64,000 nt of DNA from JAICYJ01 sp963797565 (lineage in GTDB: Bacteria; Actinomycetota; Thermoleophilia; Gaiellales; JAICJC01): the NCBI GenBank assembly GCA_963797565.1, contig CAWCPM010000015.1, positions 385,186-449,185 on the forward strand, given 5' to 3'. The notes under the pieces were generated by a model that saw only the letters and a program-made list of their open reading frames with translations, made no database searches and was not told where the DNA came from. Made by a program: the position numbers and the translations under genes. Of this stretch, positions 25,749-34,495 are shown in pieces; position 1 is the first letter of the stretch, and every line of letters begins with the position of its first letter.

Positions 25749-26347
25749 TGCGGGGTGGCCTGGCACAGGGACCGGACGGCCGCGAGCGCTGCTGGTGGGG
25801 TGTTTCCACGCCTGACTACATGGCCTATCACGACGCCGAGTGGGGCCGGCCGGTGACCGACGACCAGGGCATCTACGAGCGGCTGACTCTGGAGGCGTTC
25901 CAGTCGGGGCTGTCGTGGCTGACGATCCTGCGCAAGCGCGAGAACTTCCGCGCGGCGTTCGCCGGGTTCGAGATCGAGCGCGTCGCGGCCTTTGACGACG
26001 ACGATGTGGCGCGGTTGATGGCCGACGCCGGGATCGTGCGCAACCGTCTCAAGGTGGCGGCCGCGATCACCAACGCGCGGGCGGCGCGGGCGATGCTGGC
26101 GGCCGGCGAGTCCCCGGCCGAGCTGGTGTGGTCGTACCGGCGCGACGGCGGGACCGTGCCGCGATCGGCCGCCGAGCTGGCGGCCACGACCGACGAGTCC
26201 AAGGCCCTCGCCAGGGAGCTGAAGCGGCGCGGTTTCGCCTTCGTCGGCCCGACCACGGTGTACTCGACGATGCAGGCCTGCGGCGTGGTCAACGACCACC
26301 TGGCGGGCTGCTGGGTGCGGCGGGAGGTCGAGCTGCTCAGGCGTTAG
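25748..26347 (+). CDS. tag: DNA-3-methyladenine glycosylase I
   Basis: A 199-residue base-excision enzyme that removes 3-methyladenine from alkylated DNA. The signature RCWWGVSTPDYMAYHDAEWG is present near residues 14-33, with the zinc-site Cys and His there and in the C-terminal QACGVVNDHLAGCW. The catalytic-pocket Glu is in LTLEAFQSGLSW. The family length is about 190. ATG 25748 overlaps the SIS stop, so it is read on the upstream transcript although it is functionally unrelated. Its TAG stop is the first half of the -10 of the following pgsA gene. Confidence 0.94.
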   Translation: MRGGLAQGPDGRERCWWGVSTPDYMAYHDAEWGRPVTDDQGIYERLTLEAFQSGLSWLTILRKRENFRAAFAGFEIERVAAFDDDDVARLMADAGIVRNRLKVAAAITNARAARAMLAAGESPAELVWSYRRDGGTVPRSAAELAATTDESKALARELKRRGFAFVGPTTVYSTMQACGVVNDHLAGCWVRREVELLRR

Positions 26348-26350
26348 GCT
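26345..26350 (+). promoter_or_regulatory. -10 element TAGGCT built on the tag stop codon
   Basis: TAGGCT starts with the TAG that ends the upstream gene and is followed by 6 nt and GTG 26357. A leaderless pgsA-plsY-adh transcript is predicted. Confidence 0.45.
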
Positions 26351-26356
26351 TGTGCG

Positions 26357-26884
26357 GTGTCGCTTCCAAACTGGCTGTCGCTGGGCCGGATCATGCTGAT
26401 CCCCGTGTTCATGGTTGCCCTGCTCGGCAACATAGATCATGGAGATCTGATCGCCGTGGTGGTATTCAGCGTGGCCGCCGCGACCGACTCGCTGGACGGG
26501 TACCTGGCGCGGTCGCGGCAGTCGATCACGACGGTCGGGAAGCTGCTCGACCCGCTGGCCGACAAGCTGCTGATCTCGGCCGCGCTGATCTCGCTGGTCG
26601 AGCTCGACCGGGTGGCGGCGTGGGTGGCGATGGTGATCATCGCCCGCGAGTTCGCGGTCACCGGGCTGCGGCTGATCGCGGCGACGCAGGACGTCGTGAT
26701 CAGCGCGTCGGTCTGGGGCAAGGTCAAGACCACGGTGCAGGTGGCGGCGATCATCGCACTGATCGTGGACGATCCTCCGCACACGGTGACGACGGTGCTG
26801 GTGGCGTGTGCGGTTGCGGTCACGATCTGGTCGGGGATCGAGTACTTCATCGCCGGGCGCGACCTCCTGCGGGAGCCGGCGTGA
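26357..26884 (+). CDS. pgsA: CDP-diacylglycerol-glycerol-3-phosphate 3-phosphatidyltransferase
   Basis: A 175-residue membrane enzyme that makes phosphatidylglycerol phosphate. The CDP-alcohol phosphotransferase motif is complete: DSLDGYLAR, then 8 residues, G, and DPLADK, supplying the Asp residues for the two metal ions. About four to six membrane helices surround it. The start NWLSLGRIMLIP is typical of PgsA. GTG 26357 is placed 6 nt after a -10 element. Its TGA overlaps the GTG of plsY (GTGA at 26881-26884), so two phospholipid-synthesis genes are coupled. Confidence 0.93.
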   Translation: MSLPNWLSLGRIMLIPVFMVALLGNIDHGDLIAVVVFSVAAATDSLDGYLARSRQSITTVGKLLDPLADKLLISAALISLVELDRVAAWVAMVIIAREFAVTGLRLIAATQDVVISASVWGKVKTTVQVAAIIALIVDDPPHTVTTVLVACAVAVTIWSGIEYFIAGRDLLREPA

Positions 26885-27477
26885 ACGGCGTCGTTCTCTC
26901 GATCGTGATCGGCTACCTGCTCGGCTCCTGTCCCTTCGGGTACTGGGCGGGCAGGCTGCGCGGCGTCGACCTGCGCAAGGAGGGCAGCGGCAACACCGGC
27001 GGCACCAACGCGGTGCGCGTGCTGGGCCCGGCGCTGGGCGTGCCGGTGATCATGCTGGACGTGCTGAAGGGCACGGCCGCGGTGCTGATCGCTGCCCAGC
27101 TGGGCGGGGTCGGCAGCGAGGCGCTGGCGGGGGCGGCGGCCGTGGTCGGGCACACGTTCCCGGTGTTCCTGAGGTTCCGCGGCGGCAAGGCTGTGGCCAC
27201 GGGAGCGGGCGCGATGCTGGGGCTGGCGCCCGGCATCTCGGTGATCGTGGTCATACTGTGGATCGTGTTGGGACTGGTCACGCGGTACGTATCGGTGGCG
27301 TCGATGCTGTCGGCGGTCGCGTTCGTGCTGCTGGCGATCTTCACCGGCCAGCCGTGGCCGATCGTGGTGTTCACGCTGTTCGGGGCCGGGCTCGTGTTCT
27401 GGCGGCATCGCACCAACATCGCCGCGCTGAGAAACGGCACCGAGCGGCGGCTGAACCTGCCCGGGGTGCGGTCATGA
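26881..27477 (+). CDS. plsY: acyl-phosphate:glycerol-3-phosphate acyltransferase
   Basis: A 198-residue integral membrane acyltransferase that makes lysophosphatidic acid from acyl phosphate and glycerol 3-phosphate. All three PlsY motifs are visible: EGSGNTGGTNAVR, HTFPVFLRFRGGKAVATGAG, and WRHRTNIAALRNGTE near the C-terminus. Five or so membrane segments. The GTG start overlaps pgsA; the stop overlaps the alcohol dehydrogenase (ATGA at 27474-27477). Placing pgsA and plsY together makes a small phospholipid operon. Confidence 0.94.
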   Translation: MNGVVLSIVIGYLLGSCPFGYWAGRLRGVDLRKEGSGNTGGTNAVRVLGPALGVPVIMLDVLKGTAAVLIAAQLGGVGSEALAGAAAVVGHTFPVFLRFRGGKAVATGAGAMLGLAPGISVIVVILWIVLGLVTRYVSVASMLSAVAFVLLAIFTGQPWPIVVFTLFGAGLVFWRHRTNIAALRNGTERRLNLPGVRS

Positions 27478-28571
27478 CGGCGCTGCGCGCTGCGGTGTAC
27501 ATCGGCATCGACCGGCCGCTGCAGCTGGAGACGCTGGAGCTGGACGAGCCGGGGCCGGGCGAGGTGGCGGTGCGGATCGAGGCCTCGGGGCTGTGCCACT
27601 CCGACCTGCACGTGATGCTGGGCGAGTGGAGCGAGCGGCCGCCGATGGTGCTCGGCCACGAGGGCTGCGGCGTGGTGGAGTCGGTGGGCGAGGACGTGCA
27701 CCAGTTCGCGCCGGGCGACCGGGTGGTGCTGTGCTGGTACGCGCCCTGCGGCGAGTGCGCGCGCTGCCGCGCGGGGCGGCCCTGGGTGTGCCTGAACACG
27801 CGCGCCAACTCGAGCCTGATGCCTGACGGCGGCACGCGGCTGCGCAGGCCCACGGGCGAGCCGGTGCGGTCGTACCTGGCGGTCGGCTCGTTCGGCCAGC
27901 GCGCGGTGGTGCCTGCGTCGGGCGCGGTGCGGGTGGACGGCAGGCTGCCGGCGGAGCTGGGTGCGCTGATCGGCTGCGGCGTGGCCACGGGCGTCGGCGC
28001 CGTCACGAACACGGCGGCCGTGCAGCATGGGCAGAGCGTGGTGGTGGTCGGCTGCGGCGGGGTGGGGCTGTCGGTGGTGATGGGGGCGGTGCTGGCGGGT
28101 GCCGACCCGGTGATCGCGGTCGACATCAGCGCGTCGAAGCTGCGGCTGGCCGGCGACGTGGGGGCGACGCACATGGTGCGCGCCGGCGACGCTGCCGGGG
28201 CGGAGGTGGGAGCGATCCTGCCGAACGGGCCGGACCACGTGTTCGAGGCGATCGGGCTGCGCGAGACGATCGAGTGGGCGATCTCGCTGCTCTCGCCCGG
28301 CGGCACCGCCACGCTGGTGGGGATGACGCCGGAGGGGACGAAGGTCTCGTTCGATCCGCTGCCGTTCACGTCGGCCGGGCGGTCGATCCTCGGGTGCACG
28401 TACGGCTCCTGCGTGCCCGATCGCGACTTCCCGCGGCTGGCGGAGCTGGTGATGCAGGGCAAGCTGCCGGTGGCCCGGCTGATCGCGGAGCGAATCGGCC
28501 TGGAGGACGTCAACCGGGCCTTCGACCAGATGCGCGCCGGCGACGGCGCCCGGCGCGTCCTGATCCACTAG
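27474..28571 (+). CDS. zinc-dependent alcohol dehydrogenase (MDR family)
   Basis: A 365-residue medium-chain dehydrogenase. Catalytic zinc ligands are in SGLCHSDLH and LGHEGCG; structural-zinc cysteines are in CGECARCRAGRPWVC; the NAD-binding Rossmann motif is VVVGCGGVGLSVV followed by VDIS with an Asp selecting NAD. It resembles class III-like/Zn-ADH enzymes related to the one at 9.3 kb, which is about the same length. Substrate unknown. ATG 27474 overlaps plsY, so it is third in the pgsA operon; no functional link to phospholipid synthesis is evident. Confidence 0.88.
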   Translation: MTALRAAVYIGIDRPLQLETLELDEPGPGEVAVRIEASGLCHSDLHVMLGEWSERPPMVLGHEGCGVVESVGEDVHQFAPGDRVVLCWYAPCGECARCRAGRPWVCLNTRANSSLMPDGGTRLRRPTGEPVRSYLAVGSFGQRAVVPASGAVRVDGRLPAELGALIGCGVATGVGAVTNTAAVQHGQSVVVVGCGGVGLSVVMGAVLAGADPVIAVDISASKLRLAGDVGATHMVRAGDAAGAEVGAILPNGPDHVFEAIGLRETIEWAISLLSPGGTATLVGMTPEGTKVSFDPLPFTSAGRSILGCTYGSCVPDRDFPRLAELVMQGKLPVARLIAERIGLEDVNRAFDQMRAGDGARRVLIH

Positions 28572-28819
28572 AAACCGCCGTTTCGCCGCTGTCACACCTT
28601 CGTGTCGACCCGTGCCGGTCGTGTCACGAACCCTCGTCGCAGGCCGATGCGGTGTTTGACTCCAATAATTCGGCCGCGGCCGAGTTTCGGCTCAACCATC
28701 CACTTCGCGACAGGAGTCACGAGTAACGAGGTGTGTCGGTTCGGCGCCGAAATGCCACGGCCGCCGAGTCGGTGTTTGACACCCCTGAGCGGGTGGTCAG
28801 AACGGTGCTCGAGCCGCGC
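28572..28819. other. 248-bp gene-free region with imperfect repeats
   Basis: Lies between convergent adh and folE2. An 11-bp word CGGTGTTTGAC occurs at 28650-28660 and 28770-28780, exactly 120 bp apart, inside 18-bp segments that match at 16 positions. Two perfect 12-bp palindromes occur (28671-28682 and 28740-28751), and TTCGTG/CACGAA (28599-28604, 28625-28630) brackets a GC-rich hairpin. No reading frame was supported. It may be a small repeat or RNA element. Confidence 0.45.
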
Positions 28820-29809
28820 TTAGCGCGCCTGCAGCCACTCGCCGGCGGTGATGTGGTGCGCCGCCCCCGGCTCGCCCGCCAGCTCCGCGCGCAGCTCACG
28901 GACGGCACCGTGCCGTTCCGCCAGCACGTCGTGGTTGTGGATCGTCTCGAAGTTGACCTGACGGGCCAGGACGAAGCAGCCGTCCGACAGATCGTCGTAG
29001 TGGTCGAGCGTGCCGGCCACCATCAGCCGCACCGAGTCCTCCACGAACCGCGGGTGCAGGTGCGCCTGCTCGACGACGTGCAGCTCGTCCGGCCGCTTCA
29101 GCAGCTCGAAGATGGGCGCGCTCATCGACCGCTCGGCAATCCCGATCAGGTCACGCGCGTCCACCTCGCGGCTGGTGCCCAGCATCAGCGTGGCCTCGGC
29201 CCGCTGATTGTGCGTCGCCGCCGGGAGCAGCTCGAAGATCTCGCGCATCTGGCCCTCGTCGTACCCGGCCTCGCGCAGCCGCACCGCCGCCCGCTCCCGC
29301 ACCAGGCCCTGCGCGCACGGGCACGCGTTCAACCCGCGCACCTCGACCCCCACCATCCGCCGTGAGTGGTCCGTGTTGGAGAGCGCATGCCCGATCAGCG
29401 TGTAGATCTCCTGCGTCGGCAGATCGGTCACCGGCGTGCGCCGGGTGACGGGGAACTTGGCGCGGATCGTGACCTCGCTCCGAAAAGCCTGCTGGCGCTC
29501 CACGATCTGCGACGCGATCCGCTGGGCCAGATCCTCCACGTGCAGCGACTCGCCGATCACGACCTGGTCGATCGCCTCCGACACCGTCTCCGGGAAGCGC
29601 GACATGTGCACGCCCTTCTGCTTCGGATCGAGGTCGACGTAGGCGTCGATGTCCGCGTAGTAGACGAGCTCGCTGCCGGCGTGCGCGATCCGGATCACCT
29701 TGTGGACGCCCGTCACCCCGGCGCGTGTCAGCGCCAGGTGGACATCGGGCGAGGCCGCCTGCAGGTCGTTTGCGAAGATCTCGGTCTCGGTCTGGCTCAT
29801 CGATGGCAT
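28820..29809 (-). CDS. folE2: GTP cyclohydrolase FolE2 (GCYH-IB)
   Basis: A 329-residue GTP cyclohydrolase of the FolE2/MptA type, which opens GTP to form dihydroneopterin triphosphate for folate. Conserved parts include the metal/nucleophile Cys in GLNACPCAQGLVRE, VEVRGLNAC, NHDVLAERHG and YYADIDAYVDLD. FolE2 works with metals other than zinc and often backs up or replaces FolE. ATG 29809 has GAGGGGG 5 nt before it, supporting this start over an internal ATG three codons later. It sits 10 bp behind mutM on the same strand, and its ribosome-binding site overlaps the mutM stop. Confidence 0.92.
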   Translation of the reverse strand: MPSMSQTETEIFANDLQAASPDVHLALTRAGVTGVHKVIRIAHAGSELVYYADIDAYVDLDPKQKGVHMSRFPETVSEAIDQVVIGESLHVEDLAQRIASQIVERQQAFRSEVTIRAKFPVTRRTPVTDLPTQEIYTLIGHALSNTDHSRRMVGVEVRGLNACPCAQGLVRERAAVRLREAGYDEGQMREIFELLPAATHNQRAEATLMLGTSREVDARDLIGIAERSMSAPIFELLKRPDELHVVEQAHLHPRFVEDSVRLMVAGTLDHYDDLSDGCFVLARQVNFETIHNHDVLAERHGAVRELRAELAGEPGAAHHITAGEWLQAR

Positions 29810-29819
29810 GGTATCCCCC

Positions 29820-30665
29820 TCAATCTCGCAGCAGCCGCGATAGCCGCCGGTCGGCAAGCACCCGTCCATCGGTCTGGCATGTCGGGCAGTAGTAGATGGT
29901 GTGTTCGTCAAACGAGACCTGTCGGATTTCATTCCCGCACACCGGGCACTGCCTGCCCAGCCGGTCGTGCACCCGGTAGCTGTGCCCCGCCTTCGCCGCC
30001 AGCCCCTTCTGGGACAGGGGAACCAGCCGCTCCGTGGCCTCGCTGAGCTGCCCCACGATCGCCGCGTGCAGCCGCTCCAGCTGCTCCGGCGTGAGCGATG
30101 CGCCGTTCGCGTAGGGCGACAGCCGCGCCGCGTGCAGGATCTCGTTCGCGTAGGCGCGCCCGATCCCGGCGATCGCCCGCTGGTCGCGCAGAAACGCGTG
30201 CAGCCGGTGCGGGTGCTGCTCCAGCGCCGCCTTCAGCGCGGCCGTGTCGAACGCCGGATCGAGCGGCTCCGGGCCGATGTGCGCCAGCTGCTCGGCGACC
30301 GCCTCCGGCGTCAGCAGCCACGCCCCGGCCCGCCGCTTGCGTCCGGCCTCGCTCATCGCCAGCTCGGTGTCGTCCTCGAATCGCACCGCCAGCACCGACG
30401 ACTTGGGATGCCCCGCGCCCACGGTTAGCCGCCCCGCCGACATCAGGTGCACCATCAGCACCGGCCCCGCCGCCTCCGTCTCGAACAGCAGCCGCTTGGC
30501 CCGCCGCCGCACGTCCGAGAAGCGCCGGCCGACCAGCGCCGCCGGCGGCGGATCCACCGTCTTCACCGTCGCGAAGTGCGCCACCGGCACCTCGGCCACC
30601 GGCTCCGCACACAGCCGATCGCGCTGGGCGCGGACGAAAGCCTCCAGTTCGGGCAGCTCGGGCAT
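29820..30665 (-). CDS. mutM: formamidopyrimidine-DNA glycosylase
   Basis: A 281-residue DNA repair glycosylase/AP lyase that removes oxidised purines such as 8-oxoguanine. It begins PELPELEAFV, exposing the catalytic N-terminal Pro and Glu. The beta-lobe Lys is in RRAKRLLFE. The helix-two-turn-helix is around GIGRAYANEILHAA, and the C-terminal zinc finger has CPVCGNE and CPTCQTDGR. ATG 30665 lies 7 nt after a minus-strand TACCGT that overlaps the -10 of the divergent asparaginase gene, implying a leaderless mRNA. FolE2 follows. Confidence 0.95.
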   Translation of the reverse strand: MPELPELEAFVRAQRDRLCAEPVAEVPVAHFATVKTVDPPPAALVGRRFSDVRRRAKRLLFETEAAGPVLMVHLMSAGRLTVGAGHPKSSVLAVRFEDDTELAMSEAGRKRRAGAWLLTPEAVAEQLAHIGPEPLDPAFDTAALKAALEQHPHRLHAFLRDQRAIAGIGRAYANEILHAARLSPYANGASLTPEQLERLHAAIVGQLSEATERLVPLSQKGLAAKAGHSYRVHDRLGRQCPVCGNEIRQVSFDEHTIYYCPTCQTDGRVLADRRLSRLLRD

Positions 30666-30671
30666 CCCCTG

Positions 30672-30678
30672 TACGGTA
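30672..30678. promoter_or_regulatory. overlapping divergent -10 elements (TACGGTA)
   Basis: Plus-strand TACGGT (30672-30677) is 8 nt from ATG 30686. Minus-strand TACCGT (30678-30673) is 7 nt from ATG 30665. The two -10 elements share 5 bp, and both transcripts are predicted to be leaderless. Confidence 0.6.
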
Positions 30679-30685
30679 GGCGCTG

Positions 30686-31603
30686 ATGACGGTCACCGTG
30701 GTGCGAGGAGAGCTGGAGGAGAGCCGCCACAGCGTGCACGTGGCCGTCGTCGACAGCGACGGGCGGCTCGTTGCCTGGCACGGCGACCCCCACCGCCTGA
30801 CCACGATGCGTTCCGGCGCGAAGCCGTTCCAGGCCCAGCCACTGGTCGCATCCGGCGCCGTCGAGGCGCTGGGCCTTGACTCGGAGACGCTGGCCGTCTG
30901 CTGCGCCTCACACCAGGGCCGCGACGAGCACGTCGCCGCCGTGCGACGCGGTCTCGAGGCCTGTGGCCTCGGCCCGGAGGCGCTGCGGAACTCGAACGGC
31001 ACCCCCGAGCAGCGTCTGCGCCACAACTGCTCCGGGAACCATCTCGCCTTCCTGGCGCTGTCCGTCCACCGCGGCTGGGACATCCCCAGCTACCGCGACC
31101 CCGTCCATCCCGCCCAGCAGGCGGCGCTGGTGGAGGTGGCGAGCGCCTCCGGCGTTCCCGCCGCCGAGATCGCCACGTGCACCGACGGTTGCGGGGTCGT
31201 CTGCTTCGCCCTGCCGCTTGCCACCATCGCATCCATGTACGCGCGGCTGCCGGACCTGCTGCCGCGCCAGCGCGCGGCCATGCGCAGGCACCCGGGAATG
31301 ATCGCCGGCCCCGGCGACCTCGATACCGAGCTGCCGCCGGCCCTCCCCGGCGCCGTCGCCAAGGGCGGCGCCGAGGGCCTCGGCTGCGTGTCGCTGGGCG
31401 ACCAGGGGCTGGGCGTGGCGGTCCGGGTCGAGGACGGCGACTACCGCGCCGTCGAGCCGACGCTGATGACCGTGCTCGGCCAGATGCTCGGCTGGCCGCA
31501 GCCGCCACCGTCACTTGCCAGTTTCCAGCAGCCCGAGCTTCGCAACTCGCCCGGCGACGTTGTCGGTTTCCTGCGCGCGGACGTGCCGTTAACGCGGGCG
31601 TAA
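30686..31603 (+). CDS. class 3 (Rhizobium etli AnsA-like) L-asparaginase, variant zinc site
   Basis: A 305-residue asparaginase II-type enzyme. Family catalytic Ser-Lys pair Ser43-Lys46 is in MRSGAKPFQ and the second Ser75 in CASHQG. In the R. etli ReAV enzyme zinc is held by Cys135, Lys138 and Cys189. Here Cys115 and Cys169 keep the exact 54-residue spacing, but the Lys position is Asn118 in HNCSGNHLA, so the Lys ligand is missing. The remaining motifs (CTDGCG, DPVHPAQQ) fit. It is divergent from mutM. Activity on asparagine is expected from the family but unproven, given the zinc-site change. Confidence 0.85.
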   Translation: MTVTVVRGELEESRHSVHVAVVDSDGRLVAWHGDPHRLTTMRSGAKPFQAQPLVASGAVEALGLDSETLAVCCASHQGRDEHVAAVRRGLEACGLGPEALRNSNGTPEQRLRHNCSGNHLAFLALSVHRGWDIPSYRDPVHPAQQAALVEVASASGVPAAEIATCTDGCGVVCFALPLATIASMYARLPDLLPRQRAAMRRHPGMIAGPGDLDTELPPALPGAVAKGGAEGLGCVSLGDQGLGVAVRVEDGDYRAVEPTLMTVLGQMLGWPQPPPSLASFQQPELRNSPGDVVGFLRADVPLTRA

Positions 31604-31747
31604 CACTTGTGACGATGGTGAACACAACGTGAAAATTTGGTTCTCGGAATGAAATTCCGCGGTTATACTCCGCCCGTCTGCGTTCCCACTGCCACCTCTT
31701 TTGTGGCGGGGTCTTCTTCCATTCCGACGTCGTATACGAGGGCGCCC
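31604..31747 (+). promoter_or_regulatory. rpoD promoter and leader region
   Basis: A good -10, TATACT, lies at 31664-31669. A small inverted repeat CGGAAT-GAA-ATTCCG (31645-31659) sits just upstream and would touch the -35 zone. The rest of the region, to ATG 31748, is an untranslated leader of about 70 nt. The upstream asparaginase stop is at 31601-31603. Confidence 0.55.
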
Positions 31748-32836
<1,089 letters not shown>

Positions 32837-32860
32837 GCAAGCGATACAATCCGCCCGCTC

Positions 32861-32942
32861 GGGGGGGTGTCCGAGTGGCTAAAGGAGACGGGCTGTAAAC
32901 CCGTTGGCTCTGCCTACACAGGTTCGAATCCTGTCCCCCCCA
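32861..32942 (+). tRNA. tRNA-Tyr (anticodon GTA)
   Basis: An 82-nt class II tRNA. Acceptor GGGGGGG pairs with CCCCCCC (32935-32941); the D-stem is TCC/GGA; the anticodon stem ACGGG/CCCGT holds loop CTGTAAA with GTA at 32895-32897; a long variable arm follows; the T-arm is ACAGG-TTCGAAT-CCTGT. Discriminator A at 32942. CCA is not encoded. Located just after rpoD. Confidence 0.97.
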
Positions 32943-33028
32943 CTGCTGATCGACATCGCCGGCCCGTCCCTCATCGCCAACTCGAACCCCCGGTCCTGAT
33001 CCGCGCGCCCCGGCAGCAGTCGATCGGC

Positions 33029-34426
33029 ATGGGTCTCTTCTTCTACCCGCGTGGGGGCTCGGCTCGGGTGGCGGTGTACCTGTCGCGGGCGCTGGTGGCG
33101 TACGGCTGGCCGGTGACGCTGGCGTCCGGTTCGCTCGGTGGAGTGGGGGCGATCGGCAACGCAGCGACGGTGTTCTCCGGCCTCGACGTCGTCTCGGCTC
33201 GCTACGACGAGGCGGTGGCATGGTTCCGGCGTGGCGACGACCCGATGGACGCGCCGTTCCCGATGCATCCGTCCTTCGAGTCGCGGCCGGACGTGCCCGA
33301 CCGCGCCTTCCCGTTCGTCTCACCCCTGCAGGGTGAGCGCATGGCCGAGGTCTGGGCGGCACTGCTCGCGGCATCGCAGGCCTTCTCGCGGGTGCGCTTG
33401 CTTCACCTTCACCACCTCACCCCGCTCCACGATGCGGCTGCGATGGCGCTCCCCGAGGTGCCGGTGCTGACGCACCTGCACGGCACCGAGCTGAAGATGC
33501 TCGACGCGATCGACCGCGGCGAGCCGGAGATCAGCGGCCCCCACGCGGAGTGGTGGACCTCCCGCATGCGAGCCTCGGCACGGCGTGCGACGGCAACGAT
33601 CACGATCTCACCTCACGACCGGTCCGAGGCCGTTCGCTTGCTGGGCCTCGACCCCGCGACCGTCCACTCGATCCCCAACGGCGTCGATATCGACCACTTC
33701 TCGCCGACGAACCCGGGGCTGGACGAGCGGCTGGCAAGCTGGCTGCGCTGGTTCGTGCACGAGCCGCAGGGGTGGGACGAGGCGACCGGGACACCGGGCA
33801 GCATCCGCTACACCGAGGAAGACGTGATGGAGGGCTTCTACGACGCCGAGACCGGCGCGGCCTTCCCGGTGCTCATGTACGTCGGCCGGTTCCTGGGGTT
33901 CAAGCGCGTGCCGATGCTCGTACGCGCCTATGCTCGGGCGCGGGAACGCATGTCGGTACCGGCCCCGCTGGTGATCTGGGGCGGGTTCCCCGGCGAGTGG
34001 GAGGGGGAACATCCCCACACCGTGGTCGAGCGCGAGGGCATCGAGGACGTGTTCTTCGACGGCTGGCGCGATCACGACCAGCTGCCCCTGGGATTGAGCT
34101 GCGCGGATTGCTTCGTCGCGCCCTCGACCGGCGAGCCATTCGGGCTGGTGTATCTCGAGGCGATGGCGTGCGGGCTGCCGGTGATCGGTACCCGCAGCGG
34201 CGGGCCGCCGAGCTTCATCAACACAACGCCCGGCGAGCTCGATGGCTGGCTGGTCACACCAGACGACGAGCGGGCGCTGGCCGACGCGATGGTGACCGCA
34301 ATCAACAACCCGTCCGAGCGGGTCCAGCGCGGCAGGAACGCCTACCGGCACGCTCGCGATCGGTATTCCTGGCGGGACGTCGCCCGCCGGGTCACGGACC
34401 TGTACGAGATGCACGCACCCCGCTGA
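33029..34426 (+). CDS. GT4-family glycosyltransferase
   Basis: A 465-residue GT-B fold retaining glycosyltransferase. Features are an N-terminal glycine-rich FFYPRGGSARVAVYLSRALV, IPNGVDIDHFSP in the inter-domain region, MYVGRFLGFKRVP, and the donor-binding EX7E motif in STGEPFGLVYLEAMACGLPV (two Glu residues seven apart). Sugar donor and acceptor unknown. An insert of about 60 residues (about 230-290) separates the nucleotide domain from the N-terminal fold and is unusual. ATG 33029 was chosen since upstream frame would run through the tRNA. It is a single gene between the tRNA and the cyclase fusion. Confidence 0.88.
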   Translation: MGLFFYPRGGSARVAVYLSRALVAYGWPVTLASGSLGGVGAIGNAATVFSGLDVVSARYDEAVAWFRRGDDPMDAPFPMHPSFESRPDVPDRAFPFVSPLQGERMAEVWAALLAASQAFSRVRLLHLHHLTPLHDAAAMALPEVPVLTHLHGTELKMLDAIDRGEPEISGPHAEWWTSRMRASARRATATITISPHDRSEAVRLLGLDPATVHSIPNGVDIDHFSPTNPGLDERLASWLRWFVHEPQGWDEATGTPGSIRYTEEDVMEGFYDAETGAAFPVLMYVGRFLGFKRVPMLVRAYARARERMSVPAPLVIWGGFPGEWEGEHPHTVVEREGIEDVFFDGWRDHDQLPLGLSCADCFVAPSTGEPFGLVYLEAMACGLPVIGTRSGGPPSFINTTPGELDGWLVTPDDERALADAMVTAINNPSERVQRGRNAYRHARDRYSWRDVARRVTDLYEMHAPR

Positions 34427-34460
34427 CACGCGCCCTGGTTGGTGGTCCGATGCTCCTACC

Positions 34461-34489
34461 CTGAAACCCCGGTCTCTGGCACCTAGACT
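34461..34489 (+). promoter_or_regulatory. promoter of the cyclase fusion gene (leaderless)
   Basis: CTGAAA (34461-34466) and TAGACT (34484-34489) are separated by 17 bp, each matching the sigma-70 consensus at four of six positions. ATG 34496 follows the -10 by 6 nt, so transcription should begin at the start codon. No Shine-Dalgarno is present. Confidence 0.55.
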
Positions 34490-34495
34490 TCACTC

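Noticed and set aside
32867..33028. Upstream extension of the GT4 glycosyltransferase
   Set aside because: The frame runs through the tRNA-Tyr gene, so it cannot be coding.
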